From positions 2,040,501 to 2,104,500 of the forward strand of contig NC_014720.1 in assembly GCF_000166775.1 (NCBI RefSeq): a stretch of DNA of 64,000 bases. The letters run 5' to 3'. Both the position numbers and the translations under genes were made by a program. This document shows, piece after piece, positions 44,196 through 54,074 of this stretch (positions are counted from its first letter, which is position 1; each line of letters begins with the position of its first letter). Origin of the DNA: Caldicellulosiruptor kronotskyensis 2002. Lineage in GTDB: Bacteria > Bacillota > Thermoanaerobacteria > Caldicellulosiruptorales > Caldicellulosiruptoraceae. The notes below the pieces were generated by a model that saw only the letters and a list, made by a program, of their open reading frames with translations, searched no databases and was not told the origin of the DNA.

Positions 44196-44918
44196 ATGCA
44201 GATATTTGCTCATCGAGGAGCAAGCGCATATTTCCCCGAAAATACTCTCGTTGCTTTTGAAAAGGCAAAGGAAATGGGAGCAACAGGAATTGAAACAGAC
44301 GTCCAAGTAACGAAAGATGGTGTACTTGTTCTAATTCATGACGAAAAAGTCGATAGAACAACTGATGGAGTTGGATATGTAAAAGATCTTACGTTTGCTG
44401 AAATTCAAAAATTTAATGCAGGATACTATATGAAATACTCTTCATGTAAAATTCCAACAGTGGAAGAAGCTTTAGAATTAGCTAAAAATCAAAATCTTGT
44501 TATTAATTTTGAGTTAAAAGAATCTTGCTTAGCTTTTTTAAATACAGAAGAAAAACTTATAAACACTATACATAAATATGATATGAAGGAAAATGTCATT
44601 ATTTCAAGCTTTCACTTATCATCTCTTATAAGGTGCAGGAGCATTGACCCCCAAATCAAACTCGCATATTTGACAACAAAAGTTTTAAAGCTTGGTTCTC
44701 TTAAATCACTCGGCATCGAAATTGTACATCCAAATTATTTTATTACCACTCGGAAATTTGTCTCACATCTTAAACAACAAAACTTTAGAATCAATGTATT
44801 TACAGTTAATAAAAAGAAATATGTTGAAAGATTGCTGAAATTAGGTGTTGATGGGCTTATAACAGATGTACCAGATATTGTTATAGAGACTATAAAAAAC
44901 TTTAAAGGATATACATAA
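44196..44918 (+). CDS. Glycerophosphodiester phosphodiesterase
   Basis: A 240-residue GDPD-family TIM barrel that hydrolyses glycerophosphodiesters to glycerol 3-phosphate and an alcohol. HRGASAYFPENT at 5-16 and ETDVQVTKDGVLVLIHD near 33-49 hold the catalytic His pair and metal-binding Glu/Asp. There is no signal peptide, so it acts in the cytoplasm on imported diesters, fitting the divergent UgpA/E importer. AAAGGAGGC precedes the ATG, and the promoter carries Pho boxes. Confidence 0.93.
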   Translation: MQIFAHRGASAYFPENTLVAFEKAKEMGATGIETDVQVTKDGVLVLIHDEKVDRTTDGVGYVKDLTFAEIQKFNAGYYMKYSSCKIPTVEEALELAKNQNLVINFELKESCLAFLNTEEKLINTIHKYDMKENVIISSFHLSSLIRCRSIDPQIKLAYLTTKVLKLGSLKSLGIEIVHPNYFITTRKFVSHLKQQNFRINVFTVNKKKYVERLLKLGVDGLITDVPDIVIETIKNFKGYT

Positions 44919-44947
44919 ACTGTTGAATAACTTAGGAGGACCTAAAA

Positions 44948-44988
44948 TTTTCATCTAATCACTTTTCATCTAATCACTCAGATGAAAA
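44948..44988 (+). repeat. 15-bp tandem repeat and inverted arm after gdpD
   Basis: TTTTCATCTAATCAC occurs twice in tandem (44948-44962, 44963-44977) and is followed by TCAGATGAAAA, which can pair with the first bases of either copy. It may act as a weak terminator of gdpD; there is no T run on this strand. Confidence 0.5.
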
Positions 44989-45097
44989 TAAAGAAAAAAT
45001 GGAATAGAACTGATTAAACTCAAATATGAAGAAGTCAATCTGGAAAGCTAAGGGTTATGCTATCGCTATTTCCCATTACACCCGTGATTGCAAAAGC

Positions 45098-45135
45098 AAA
45101 AGTGGGTTGTCACCTCTTTTGTTATGTGACAACCC
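45098..45135 (-). terminator. Terminator of the metallophosphatase gene
   Basis: Perfect 10-bp stem GGGTTGTCAC/GTGACAACCC (45104-45113/45126-45135), followed on the minus strand by ACTTTTGCTTTTG. Confidence 0.8.
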
Positions 45136-45159
45136 TTTCGTGTTTTTTGTAGAAACTAT

Positions 45160-46278
45160 TTATTTTATTATATCTTTTAAACGTGCCAAAGAAACAAAAC
45201 CTTTTTGAAAACTTGGACCTTCAAGCTCTTCTAACAAAGACTTATCACCAGAAGGTGTGTTTGGATGAGCACTCCAGCGAGGCCAGGTATTAATGTTAGT
45301 ATTAAGTGCATTTTTCCTTGCTTCTTCCCATACCTTTTGGTCACAAGGCACATCTTTTGTTGTATAAGTTAACTTCCAACCTTTTATTTCAAAAATAGTA
45401 TAACGCATAGGATACGTAACTGTAGAAGCGCAAGTAAAATATGCGATACCCTTTTCCATCTTATAGCGCGTACTGATGTGTCGATGACCTGATAACACTA
45501 CAGCTACTTGAGGGAATTTTTCTAATACTTCTCGAACCTGTTTGCTATTATACAATACAAACTTATTAAAATTATTTTCACCTGTTTCTTCTGCTTTAGT
45601 GTATGGAAGAAGTTGATGATGAAGCATTACTATTGTAAGCTTACTTTTGTTATTCTGAAGGTCTTTCTCTAAAAATTTGAGTTGTTGGTTATCAATATAG
45701 CCTCCCCAATCACCAATCATTGTAGAATCAAGACCAATCAGGTGAACTCCTGGTAATGGATCTAAACTCCACCAACGGTTGGGTCCACTAAAACCGTGTC
45801 CTTGAAAAGTCCAAATCATTGTACTACGGGTTACCGAAGGTCCCATATTTTTGAGATGTGAATCAACCACACTTACATCATGATTCCCCAATACAACATA
45901 ATATGGTACTTGTAACCTATCCAAAATTTCTTTAACCTTGTCAACATTCCATGGCTCCGCGTCTTTTGTGAGATCTCCCAATACACAAACAAATTTAATA
46001 TCCAGAATTTTGTTTATTTCCTTAACAGTGCTTTCCAGTAAACTTACAGAATCTTTAAACATTTTAACTTCGTTAGTAGGAGACATGCTACTTTCAAACA
46101 CTGAAATATGGGGATCAGAAATAACAGCAAACTTAAAATTTAATGTTTTTTCAGAAATACTTGATAATCTTTGTAATTTCTCAGACCTTGCAACTCCTTT
46201 TATATGGATGATATAAAAAGTTAAAAACAAAAGTAAACATATACTTATTACATTTAGAAGTAATTTTCTTAACCTCAC
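45160..46278 (-). CDS. Membrane-anchored calcineurin-like metallophosphoesterase
   Basis: A 372-residue phosphoesterase with an N-terminal hydrophobic segment (about 6-26) as signal or anchor, so it acts outside the cell. Metal-binding motifs in order: SDPHIS near 55-60, GDLTKDAE near 100, GNHD near 131-134, HHQ and GHRHIS. It probably releases phosphate from organic phosphates, but the substrate (nucleotide, phospholipid or diester) is unknown. The GTG start at 46278 follows GGAGG by 9 nt. Its promoter has the best of the four Pho boxes seen here. Confidence 0.88.
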   Translation of the reverse strand: MRLRKLLLNVISICLLLFLTFYIIHIKGVARSEKLQRLSSISEKTLNFKFAVISDPHISVFESSMSPTNEVKMFKDSVSLLESTVKEINKILDIKFVCVLGDLTKDAEPWNVDKVKEILDRLQVPYYVVLGNHDVSVVDSHLKNMGPSVTRSTMIWTFQGHGFSGPNRWWSLDPLPGVHLIGLDSTMIGDWGGYIDNQQLKFLEKDLQNNKSKLTIVMLHHQLLPYTKAEETGENNFNKFVLYNSKQVREVLEKFPQVAVVLSGHRHISTRYKMEKGIAYFTCASTVTYPMRYTIFEIKGWKLTYTTKDVPCDQKVWEEARKNALNTNINTWPRWSAHPNTPSGDKSLLEELEGPSFQKGFVSLARLKDIIK

Positions 46279-46316
46279 AACCCTGCACCTCCTCCTCTCT
46301 TTTTATTACGGCATAT

Positions 46317-46370
46317 ATTATATTGGTGTTTCTTTAAATTCAATTAAATTACACGTTAAATCTTTGTTAA
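46317..46370 (-). promoter_or_regulatory. Pho-box promoter of the metallophosphatase gene
   Basis: On the minus strand: TTAACA (46365-46370), TTAACG (46354-46359), TTTAAT (46343-46348) and TTAAAG (46332-46337), each 11 bp apart, then exactly 9 bp and a perfect TATAAT (46317-46322). No -35 hexamer is present. Confidence 0.8.
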
Positions 46371-46431
46371 GAATTTATCTAATACAATAACTGTATTATA
46401 TTACAAAAAAGACCGGATTTTCAAACTTATT

Positions 46432-46474
46432 TTTACATTAATTTAATACCAAATTAACAAAAAAGTTATATAGT
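46432..46474 (+). promoter_or_regulatory. Pho-box promoter of the 5'-nucleotidase gene
   Basis: TTTACA (46432-46437), TTAATA (46443-46448) and TTAACA (46454-46459), each 11 bp apart, then 9 bp and TATAGT (46469-46474). A fourth, weak copy may lie at 46421. Confidence 0.75.
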
Positions 46475-46511
46475 ATTAGTTAAAAGAAACTTTACGAAAG
46501 GAGAGAAAAAG

Positions 46512-48161
46512 ATGGAAAAGAAAAATGTATGTATATTGAAACTCCTAATTATACTTATTACAATGTTATCAATTATTTTAACGTATATTCCTATATCCTC
46601 TGCTGCTTCTTCTACGAAAATAATAGACATTGTAGAAATAACTGACTTACACGGCTATTTATATAATACTGTCAAAATGCAAGATAGAAGTACTCTAAAA
46701 CAGCAGATTGGAGCTATTTTAGCTAATGAAATTAAAAAGATAAAAAACAGTAATCCAAACACAATAATCTTAGCAGCAGGCGACATGTTTCAAGGGACTC
46801 CGGTTTCAAATATACTAAAAGGTAAACCAGTTATAGATATGATGAAAAATATTGGATTTGATGCCATGACTATAGGTAATCATGAATATGATTGGGGCAT
46901 TGATGCAGTAATCGACACAAAAAGAAAGACTCTTAAAAATTCTGATATACCAGTTTTAGGTGCCAACATATATGACAAAAATACTAAAAAGATAGTAAAC
47001 TACTGTCAGCCTTATGTAGTAGTCAATAAAGCCAATACAAAAATTGGAATTATAGGAGTAGTAGATAATAAAGAATTTCCCAACATCATTTTACCAGCTT
47101 ATATCAAAAACGTTGAATTTAAAGACCCTGTGTTTATAGTAAACAATCTTGCAAGAAAATTGAGAAGTGAAGGAGTTAAAATAATAGTAGTACTTGCTCA
47201 TATGGGAGGCTATATGAATAATAATATCCTAACAGGCAATATTGCTGAATTTGCTAAGAACGTGAAAGGAGTAGATATCATCCTCGGAGGACATACCCAT
47301 TCAGTTGTAAATACTAAAATCAATGGCATACCTGTTTGTGTAGCTAATTGTCAAGGCAAGGGGTATATTCATATCAAGGTAAAATTAAAAAACGGAGTAG
47401 CTAATGTAGTAAAACAAGAATATGTGGATATAACTCCTTTATTTAATATTAGTAATCCCCCCATGGATAAAGAAGTTTTAGAAGTTATTGAAAAAGCAGA
47501 TAAACAAGTGAGTCGGAAGTTTAGCAAGGTCATAGGAACAGCAGTGTCAGATATAACTCGTGAACAGAGGGCAAAACCATATGGTGATTCCGCTTTAGGA
47601 AACTGGGCTACAGATGCCATCAGAGAATTTGCTCACACAGATTTCGCATTTACTAATAATGGAGGACTAAGAATTGACCTCAAAAAAGGACCAATTACTC
47701 TTGGCGATATTTACCAATTAATGCCTTTTGATAATACTATTGTTATACTTAAAATGAAAGGAAGTCAAATCAAAACTATTTTAGAAGAAGCAGTGCAAGA
47801 TAATGGAAAAGGAATTCAGGTATCTGGATTAACATTCAAATATGATATGAAAAAACCATCTATGAATAGGGTTTATGATATGAAAATGTCAAATGGAACA
47901 CCTATTGAAATGGATAAAGTATATACTGTTGCTACAAACAATTTTATGGCAACTGGGGGTGATGGATTTAAGGAGTTCACAGACCCTTCGGTTGCAAAAA
48001 CCTATACTGATACTTATAAGCTTTTGAGAGATGTTTTTATTGAGAAGATACAAAAACAAAAAGAATTAAAACCATCACTTGAGCGACGAATATTCTCTTC
48101 CGATGAGGTATCTTTAAGCTTGCATGGGTATTTAAATGAATCTATGCTGATTATGAAATAA
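46512..48161 (+). CDS. Secreted 5'-nucleotidase / 2',3'-cyclic phosphodiesterase family (UshA-like)
   Basis: A 549-residue exported bifunctional metallophosphatase. Signal peptide about 1-32 (ending SSAAS). N-terminal metal domain: EITDLHGYL near 38, GDMFQGTP near 94, GNHEYDWG near 120, LAHMGG and GGHTHS near 260. The C-terminal 5'-nucleotidase domain has FTNNGGLRIDL near 380 and GDIYQLMPFDNT, the substrate-binding part. It would strip phosphate from external nucleotides. AAAGGAGAG precedes the ATG, and Pho boxes sit upstream. No cell-wall anchor is visible at the C-terminus. Confidence 0.93.
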   Translation: MEKKNVCILKLLIILITMLSIILTYIPISSAASSTKIIDIVEITDLHGYLYNTVKMQDRSTLKQQIGAILANEIKKIKNSNPNTIILAAGDMFQGTPVSNILKGKPVIDMMKNIGFDAMTIGNHEYDWGIDAVIDTKRKTLKNSDIPVLGANIYDKNTKKIVNYCQPYVVVNKANTKIGIIGVVDNKEFPNIILPAYIKNVEFKDPVFIVNNLARKLRSEGVKIIVVLAHMGGYMNNNILTGNIAEFAKNVKGVDIILGGHTHSVVNTKINGIPVCVANCQGKGYIHIKVKLKNGVANVVKQEYVDITPLFNISNPPMDKEVLEVIEKADKQVSRKFSKVIGTAVSDITREQRAKPYGDSALGNWATDAIREFAHTDFAFTNNGGLRIDLKKGPITLGDIYQLMPFDNTIVILKMKGSQIKTILEEAVQDNGKGIQVSGLTFKYDMKKPSMNRVYDMKMSNGTPIEMDKVYTVATNNFMATGGDGFKEFTDPSVAKTYTDTYKLLRDVFIEKIQKQKELKPSLERRIFSSDEVSLSLHGYLNESMLIMK

Positions 48162-48187
48162 ATTTTGAACTATTTGGACCAAACTGA

Positions 48188-48226
48188 AAGAGGGACTGGG
48201 TTAAAAAACCAGTCCCTCTTAAAATT
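48188..48226 (+). terminator. Terminator of the 5'-nucleotidase gene
   Basis: Perfect 12-bp stem AAGAGGGACTGG/CCAGTCCCTCTT (48188-48199/48209-48220) with a 9-nt loop. Confidence 0.85.
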
Positions 48227-48234
48227 CGGGTGTG

Positions 48235-49772
48235 TAAATAATTTTGTGTATTTAAGATAAGCCGTCCTTCTTGGTAAGTAATCATTCAAAATTTTATTGC
48301 CAACTTTCTATTTTTAGTATTTCCATTTCAATATTTTTTATGCATAAATTTTTAACTTCATGGAGAAAATTTAATACTGGGTTATATTATCTTTTTTTTT
48401 ATTTGTTTTTTTAACTGCTTCTATAGAAGCAGTTAAAAAAACGCGAACAAATGATTGCTTCTACTTTATATATTCTCTCAACCGCTCAGGATACATTATT
48501 AAAAGCTGGTTTAATATCATATCCCAGTTTCTGTATCTTTGCGTCCACTTTCTTACAACATTTTTAGTCGCAAGATAAAGCATCTTTTCTAAAGCTATAT
48601 CATTTGGGAATACTGATTTTGACTTTGTAACTTTCCTAAACTGTCTGTGAACACCTTCTATAATGTTTGTTGTATAAATTATTCTTCTAATCTCCGGGGG
48701 AAACTTAAAAAACGAGGTCAGCATTTCCCAGTTGCTTTCCCAGCTTCTAAATGCATAAGGATATTGTTTCCCCCATTTCTCTTTTATTTGACAAAAATTC
48801 TCAAATGCCTCTTCTTCATTTGTTGCCTGGTATACTCTCTTGAAATCTTTTGAAAATTCTTTTATGTGTTTATACGAAACATACTTAAATGAATTTCTCA
48901 ACTGGTGGATTATACATCTTTGAATATCACTCTTTGGAAACACTGCTTCTATTGCTTCTTTTAAACCAGTAAGACCATCAACACAAAACAGCAGGACTTC
49001 TTCTACTCCTCTTGTCTTTAAATCATTCAAAACTTCAAGCCAGAATTTAGAACTTTCACTTTCTCCTATCCATATTCCTAAAACATCCTTATATCCCTCA
49101 ATGTTAATCCCTAAAACAACGTAAGCAGCCTTATTTACAATCTTGCCTTCATCTTTTATCTTGTAATGGATTGCATCCATGAAAATAAACGGATATATCT
49201 TTTCCAATGGTCTGTTTTGCCATTCTCTTATTCTATGGTACTATTTTTTCTGTAATTTTGCTTACCATCTCAGCAGATACTTCAATACCATAGATATCTT
49301 TTATTTGTTCATGAATATCTCTTGTTGTCATCCCTCTGGAATATAAAGCTATTATTTTATCTTCAATTTCAGAGATATGTCTTTTATATTTGGGAATTAT
49401 CTTGGGTTCAAATTCACCTTCTCTGTCTCTTGGAATATCAATTTCCATCTCTCCAAATTTTGTTTTTACGGTTTTCTGGGTATATCCGTTTCGAGAGTTA
49501 GTAGTTTGTTTGTTTTTAATATCATATTTTTCATAACCCAGAGTTTCTTCAATTTCTGCTTCTAAAAAGCTTTGAAGTACATCTTTGAACAGGTCTTTTA
49601 AACTTTCGTAAATATCACTTACACTCTGAATATTATTTTTTCTTATAAACTCTAAGAGCTGCTCTTTTGTTAAAACATTCTCCATAACAAAAAACCTCCT
49701 TCTTGGATATTTTTGTTTATATTCTGATTCTTACCAAGAAGGAGGTTCTTATACTTTACACAAAATTATTTA
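48235..49772 (-). mobile_element. IS256-family insertion sequence, inactivated
   Basis: Element of about 1.54 kb. Both ends begin TAAATAATTTTGTGTA read inward, and the repeats include a shared CCTTCTTGGTAAG about 15 bp further in. It carries one Mutator/IS256 transposase gene with a single frameshift. No clear target duplication is visible next to the ends as placed. Confidence 0.85.
48461..49685 (-). pseudogene. IS256/Mutator-family transposase, one frameshift
   Basis: The N-terminal part (49685 to 49233, 150 residues) has LGYEKYDIKNKQTTNSRNGY (in part) and the DIPRDREGEFEPKIIPKY motif of IS256. It hits a stop just after TEKIVP. The C-terminal part (from about 49225 to 48461) continues in another frame with WQNRPLEKIYPFIFMDAIHYK, containing the first catalytic Asp, CVDGLTGL (second Asp), and NIIEGVHRQFRKVTKSK (Glu region). 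One inserted or lost base near 49226-49235 explains the break, so the enzyme is expected to be inactive. Confidence 0.9.
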
Positions 49773-49842
49773 TAGTCTCTAAAATTCTATCACTTTTACC
49801 AAGGAACCACAAATATTTATGCCATGTAATCCCCTTTCACTC

Positions 49843-51096
49843 TTACTCCAAAAAATCCTTAAGCTTCTTACTCCTGCTCGGATGTCTAAGTTTCCTCAGT
49901 GCCTTTGCCTCAATTTGACGAATTCTTTCACGTGTCACATTGAATTCCCTGCCAACCTCTTCTAAGGTTCTTGCTCTGCCATCTTCAAGGCCAAATCGGA
50001 GCTTTAAAACCTTCTTTTCTCTTTCGTTTAATGAATCCAAAACCTCTAAAAGCTGCTCTTTTAACATTGAATATGCCGCTGCTTCAGAGGGTGCAAGAGC
50101 ATCATCATCAGGGATAAAGTCACCCAAGTGGCTGTCTTCTTCCTCACCGATTGGCGTCTCCAACGATACAGGCTCCTGGGCAATCTTCAAAATCTCACGC
50201 ACCTTTTCAACTGGCATGTTCATCTCTTTTGCTATCTCTTCAGGTGTTGGCTCTCTACCTTTTTCTTGCAGAAGCTGGCGTGATACTCTAACTAACTTGT
50301 TTATTGTCTCAACCATATGAACAGGAATTCTTATAGTTCTTGCTTGGTCGGCAATTGCCCTTGTAATTGCTTGGCGAATCCACCAGGTTGCATATGTCGA
50401 GAATTTATAGCCTTTTCTGTAGTCAAATTTCTCAACTGCTTTTAAAAGTCCCAAATTACCTTCTTGAATTAGATCCAAGAATAACATTCCACGCCCTACA
50501 TACCTTTTTGCAATGCTAACAACAAGCCTCAAGTTTGCCTCAGCAAGCCTCTTTTTAGCCTCTTCATCCCCCTGTTCAATCCTCTTTGCAAGTTCGATTT
50601 CTTCTTCAGGAGTCAAAAGAGGTATTTTACCAATTTCCTTAAGATACATCCTAACAGGATCATCAATTGCAATACCTTCAGGCAGATTTTCTATATCGTC
50701 TTTTAAGAGCTCCTCCTCTGACACTCTGTCGTCAACAACGTCAATTCCCATGCTCTCTAAGGTATCATATATATTTTCAACTTGGCTTGCATCAAGCTCT
50801 ACCTTGTCAAGAATCTCCTGTATCTCTGAATATGTCAAAAAACCCTTGCTCTGACCAAGTGAGATAAGTTCTCTGACCTTCTCTCTTATAAGTGTCTTCT
50901 TTTCTTCACTTATTTTTTTACCATCTGATTTACTTTCTGTGCTCTTTTTTGTAGACTGCTTTTCTTGACTTTCATTTTTCTGTGATGCAAGCAATTGTTT
51001 TTCAGCTTCTTGCTGGTGTTCGTTTTCACTATTTTTATTTATATTTTTGTCATTGAGGTTTTTTACCTCATTGTTTTCCATGTTCTGCTCTGACAT
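49843..51096 (-). CDS. rpoD: Primary RNA polymerase sigma factor SigA (RpoD)
   Basis: Housekeeping sigma-70 factor of 417 residues. An unusually long, charged and Gln/Glu/Lys-rich N-terminal segment (about 1-65) precedes region 1.1. Then region 1.2 ([18 protein letters not shown] near 143-160), region 2 ([27 protein letters not shown], in part), region 2.4 ([19 protein letters not shown], in part), region 3 and region 4.2 ([20 protein letters not shown]). It lies 3 bp after dnaG, as in the classic dnaG-rpoD operon. Confidence 0.97.
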   Translation of the reverse strand: MSEQNMENNEVKNLNDKNINKNSENEHQQEAEKQLLASQKNESQEKQSTKKSTESKSDGKKISEEKKTLIREKVRELISLGQSKGFLTYSEIQEILDKVELDASQVENIYDTLESMGIDVVDDRVSEEELLKDDIENLPEGIAIDDPVRMYLKEIGKIPLLTPEEEIELAKRIEQGDEEAKKRLAEANLRLVVSIAKRYVGRGMLFLDLIQEGNLGLLKAVEKFDYRKGYKFSTYATWWIRQAITRAIADQARTIRIPVHMVETINKLVRVSRQLLQEKGREPTPEEIAKEMNMPVEKVREILKIAQEPVSLETPIGEEEDSHLGDFIPDDDALAPSEAAAYSMLKEQLLEVLDSLNEREKKVLKLRFGLEDGRARTLEEVGREFNVTRERIRQIEAKALRKLRHPSRSKKLKDFLE

Positions 51097-51099
51097 CCC

Positions 51100-52863
51100 T
51101 TAAATTCCCTCCTTTCTGTCTTTGATTTTTCTAATCAGCATTTGTAACTTCAATACCTTTTCATTATCTCCTCTCTTTTGTGCCTCCAACATCTCGCGTT
51201 TTAACCATAACATTCTACTATTGTTTGTCTTTAGTTCATCTATCGCTTTTTTTGCAGCCTCTTCTGTTTCGAATCCTTTTGACGAAAAGCTTGTGAGCTC
51301 TGACAATACCCTTTCATCATCGACAAACGTCAAAAGCATTGAATAGGTCAATTCCATCCCCTCATTAATTAAGTTTTTTATTGAACTGAAAAGCATTTTT
51401 ATATCCTCGGTGCAAAAATCATCCTCGGCAACAGCATTTCTGATGCTTTCTGACTTGTTAGCCCATTCCACATAGATAGATAAAAGGTCTATGTCATTTT
51501 TTTTGATTCTCTCTTCTTCTGTTAAGTTACTTTTTTGCTGAACTTGTTTAAAATGTTGAATACTTTCCAAGCGTTTTAGTTTTATGTTTTCATTTTTGGT
51601 AAATTCCTTTAATATTGCTTCTTCATCAATTTGTGTAAGTTGCGATAACTTTCTTATATATTCCTGCCTCTCAACCTCATTTGTAATCGGCATCAAAATC
51701 TTTTCAAAGTATTCTCGTACAAATCTGAACTTTTGGTCTGATTTTGATAAATCATAGTTGGAAGAAAGCTGCTTTACTTTGAAATCTATTACAAACATAG
51801 CATTTTGTTTCTTTAGTAAAAACGCATCCTTTCCAAACTTTTTTATATACTCGTCAGGGTCTTTGGCATTTTCAAGCTCCATAACCTTTACTATAAGCCC
51901 ATTTTGGTAAAGTATATCAGCACTTCTAAATGTAGCATTTCTTCCTGCCTGGTCACTATCTAAGCAAAGAACAACCTCATTTTTGTACCTGCGCAGAAGA
52001 AAACTATGGTCTTGTGTAAGTGCTGTGCCCAAAACTCCCACAACATTGTCTATACCTTCTTGATGAAGAGAAATGACATCCATATACCCCTCAACAATTA
52101 CAAAATCTTTTTCTTTGCTTGATTTTGCAATGTTAAGACCATATAAAACCTTCGATTTTGAAAATATAAGAGTATCGGGTGAATTCATGTATTTAGGTGC
52201 TTGGGAGTCGTCAATTATACGACCACCAAACCCAATTACTCTGTTCATTGTATCGAATATAGGAAAAATGAGCCTGCCTTCGAATCTACAATAATTCTTT
52301 CCATTTCTCTCAATAAAAATTCCACTTTTATCAATAATCTCTTTAGAATACTTTCTTGAAAGCATCTCATACAAGTTGTTATCCTCAGGGCAAAATCCAA
52401 GTCCGAACTGCTTTGCAGTTTCTTTTCTTATCCCCCTTTTCAAAACATACCTTGCAGCATCCATGTTTTCTCTTAAATATAACTGCCTCTGAAAATATTC
52501 CAAACAATCATTGTGAAGAGAAATAAGCTCTTCTTTTTGTTTTGCTAATACTTTATCTTTTGACGACTGAGTTTGAGAAAAATCTACATTAATCTTAGCC
52601 TTTTCTGCTAAAACCTTAAGTGCCTCTGTGAAAGTTAAATTTTCTATTCGCATTACAAAATGGATAGCATTACCACCAACTCCACATCCAAAACAGTGAA
52701 ATATCTGTTTTGCCGGTGAGACATAAAAAGAGGGTGTTCTCTCTTGATGAAAAGGACAAAGCGCTCTGAAGTTCACTCCTACTTTTTTAAGCGGTACATA
52801 CATTGAGACAACATCAACAATGTCGACTTTGCTTAGAACCTGTTCTACAACTCTTTCCAGCAC
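51100..52863 (-). CDS. dnaG: DNA primase DnaG
   Basis: Makes RNA primers at the replication fork. The CHC2-type zinc finger is CPFH near 36-39 and CFGC near 57-60; the Toprim domain has VIVEGYMDVISLHQEG and LCLDSDQAGRNAT; the C-terminal helicase-binding part follows. The frame is open back to 52965, but a GTG at 52863, 7 nt after GAAGGTGA, gives the family's usual beginning LERVVEQVL and 587 residues. I use that start; it leaves an 86-bp gap to the dGTPase-like gene. Confidence 0.95.
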   Translation of the reverse strand: MLERVVEQVLSKVDIVDVVSMYVPLKKVGVNFRALCPFHQERTPSFYVSPAKQIFHCFGCGVGGNAIHFVMRIENLTFTEALKVLAEKAKINVDFSQTQSSKDKVLAKQKEELISLHNDCLEYFQRQLYLRENMDAARYVLKRGIRKETAKQFGLGFCPEDNNLYEMLSRKYSKEIIDKSGIFIERNGKNYCRFEGRLIFPIFDTMNRVIGFGGRIIDDSQAPKYMNSPDTLIFSKSKVLYGLNIAKSSKEKDFVIVEGYMDVISLHQEGIDNVVGVLGTALTQDHSFLLRRYKNEVVLCLDSDQAGRNATFRSADILYQNGLIVKVMELENAKDPDEYIKKFGKDAFLLKKQNAMFVIDFKVKQLSSNYDLSKSDQKFRFVREYFEKILMPITNEVERQEYIRKLSQLTQIDEEAILKEFTKNENIKLKRLESIQHFKQVQQKSNLTEEERIKKNDIDLLSIYVEWANKSESIRNAVAEDDFCTEDIKMLFSSIKNLINEGMELTYSMLLTFVDDERVLSELTSFSSKGFETEEAAKKAIDELKTNNSRMLWLKREMLEAQKRGDNEKVLKLQMLIRKIKDRKEGI

Positions 52864-52949
52864 ATCATGTTCACCTTCGCGTTTTTTTAAACAATTTAAT
52901 TTTATTTCGACAAATTTTTTAAAATACCTTTTAGCATTTTTAATAAAAA

Positions 52950-53954
52950 TCAAAGCTTGTTCCATGGTGACGGTAAGAATAATTCATAAAACTTTCGCAT
53001 AGCATACCTGTCTGTCATTCCAGCTATATAGTCAACTATTGCCTGTTCCTTTCCAAATCTGTCGATATTCTTTTTCACATCGTCAGGTAAGACGTCACAG
53101 TTCGACATAAAATATTCATAGAGAGCTTGTATAATATATTTGGCTTTACTTTCATCCTTTTTTGCTTCAGAACCAATATACACATTTTCAAACATGAAAC
53201 TTCGTAAAGTCTGCATAGCATAAAAAACATCTTCACTCATGGAGATTTCTGGCTTGTCCATACTATTTTTTATTATATCCCTAATTAATGTATTAATTCT
53301 CTCTCTCTTAGAATATCCCAGTATTTTAAGACAGTCTTTAGGCAGGTCATCTTCTTTCAATATACCTGCTCTCATAGCATCGTCAATGTCATGGTTGATA
53401 TAGGCAATTCTGTCTGCAAACTGGACAACTCTGCCCTCTAAGGTAGCGGGCGTTCTGCCCCAGACATGATTCAAAATCCCATCTCTAACTTCAAAAGTAA
53501 GGTTGAGACCGTCTTCACCTTCCAGAAAATCAACAACACGTAAACTCTGAACATTGTGTGAAAATCCAGTTGTAGTTATCTTGTTTAAGATATCCTCACC
53601 TGCATGCCCAAATGGTGTATGACCTAAATCATGACCAAGCGCTATTGCTTCTGTCAAATCTTCGTTAAGTCTCAGTGCTCTTGATATTGTCCTTGCAATC
53701 TGCGCAACCTCCAAAGCGTGCGTGAGCCTTGTTCTGTAATGGTCACCTTCTGGAGATATGAACACCTGGGTTTTGTGTTTTAGCCTCCTGAAAGACTTGG
53801 AATGTATTATTCTATCTCTATCTCTTTGAAATTCTGTTCTCACATCGCATTTCTGTTCTTGCTTTTGTCTCCCTTTTGTATTTTTTGAAAGTGTTGCATA
53901 GGGAGAAAGAATCTTTTCTTCTAAATTTTCTTGATACTCTCTTATTTTAAGCAA
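52950..53954 (-). CDS. dGTPase-like HD-domain phosphohydrolase
   Basis: A 334-residue deoxyguanosinetriphosphate triphosphohydrolase-like protein. The HD site is visible: KHKTQVF, then HYRTRLTHALEVAQIAR with the first His, the HD pair in ALGHDLGHTPFGHAGE near 108-123, and a later Asp in FADRIAYINHDIDDA. It probably cleaves dNTPs to deoxynucleosides and triphosphate. Its start is a TTG close to a GGTGAG site. It lies just upstream of dnaG-rpoD, an arrangement common in Clostridia. Confidence 0.9.
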   Translation of the reverse strand: MLKIREYQENLEEKILSPYATLSKNTKGRQKQEQKCDVRTEFQRDRDRIIHSKSFRRLKHKTQVFISPEGDHYRTRLTHALEVAQIARTISRALRLNEDLTEAIALGHDLGHTPFGHAGEDILNKITTTGFSHNVQSLRVVDFLEGEDGLNLTFEVRDGILNHVWGRTPATLEGRVVQFADRIAYINHDIDDAMRAGILKEDDLPKDCLKILGYSKRERINTLIRDIIKNSMDKPEISMSEDVFYAMQTLRSFMFENVYIGSEAKKDESKAKYIIQALYEYFMSNCDVLPDDVKKNIDRFGKEQAIVDYIAGMTDRYAMRKFYELFLPSPWNKL

Positions 53955-54074
53955 AACCTCTCACCGAACCTTTTTATAAGGCCAAGTTTATACTTGTTTT
54001 ATTTATGCCAAACTTATTATAATATCTAAATTCTCTACAAACTCAAATTTCCCTTCTTGGAAATGAAAAATTCA

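Noticed and set aside
45026-45208. Plus-strand open frame of 60 codons after gdpD
   Set aside because: It runs through the perfect terminator hairpin at 45104-45135 and into the metallophosphatase gene on the other strand; no ribosome site.
48222-49790. Target-site duplication of the IS256 element
   Set aside because: The 8-9 bp next to the ends as placed do not match, so no duplication is claimed.
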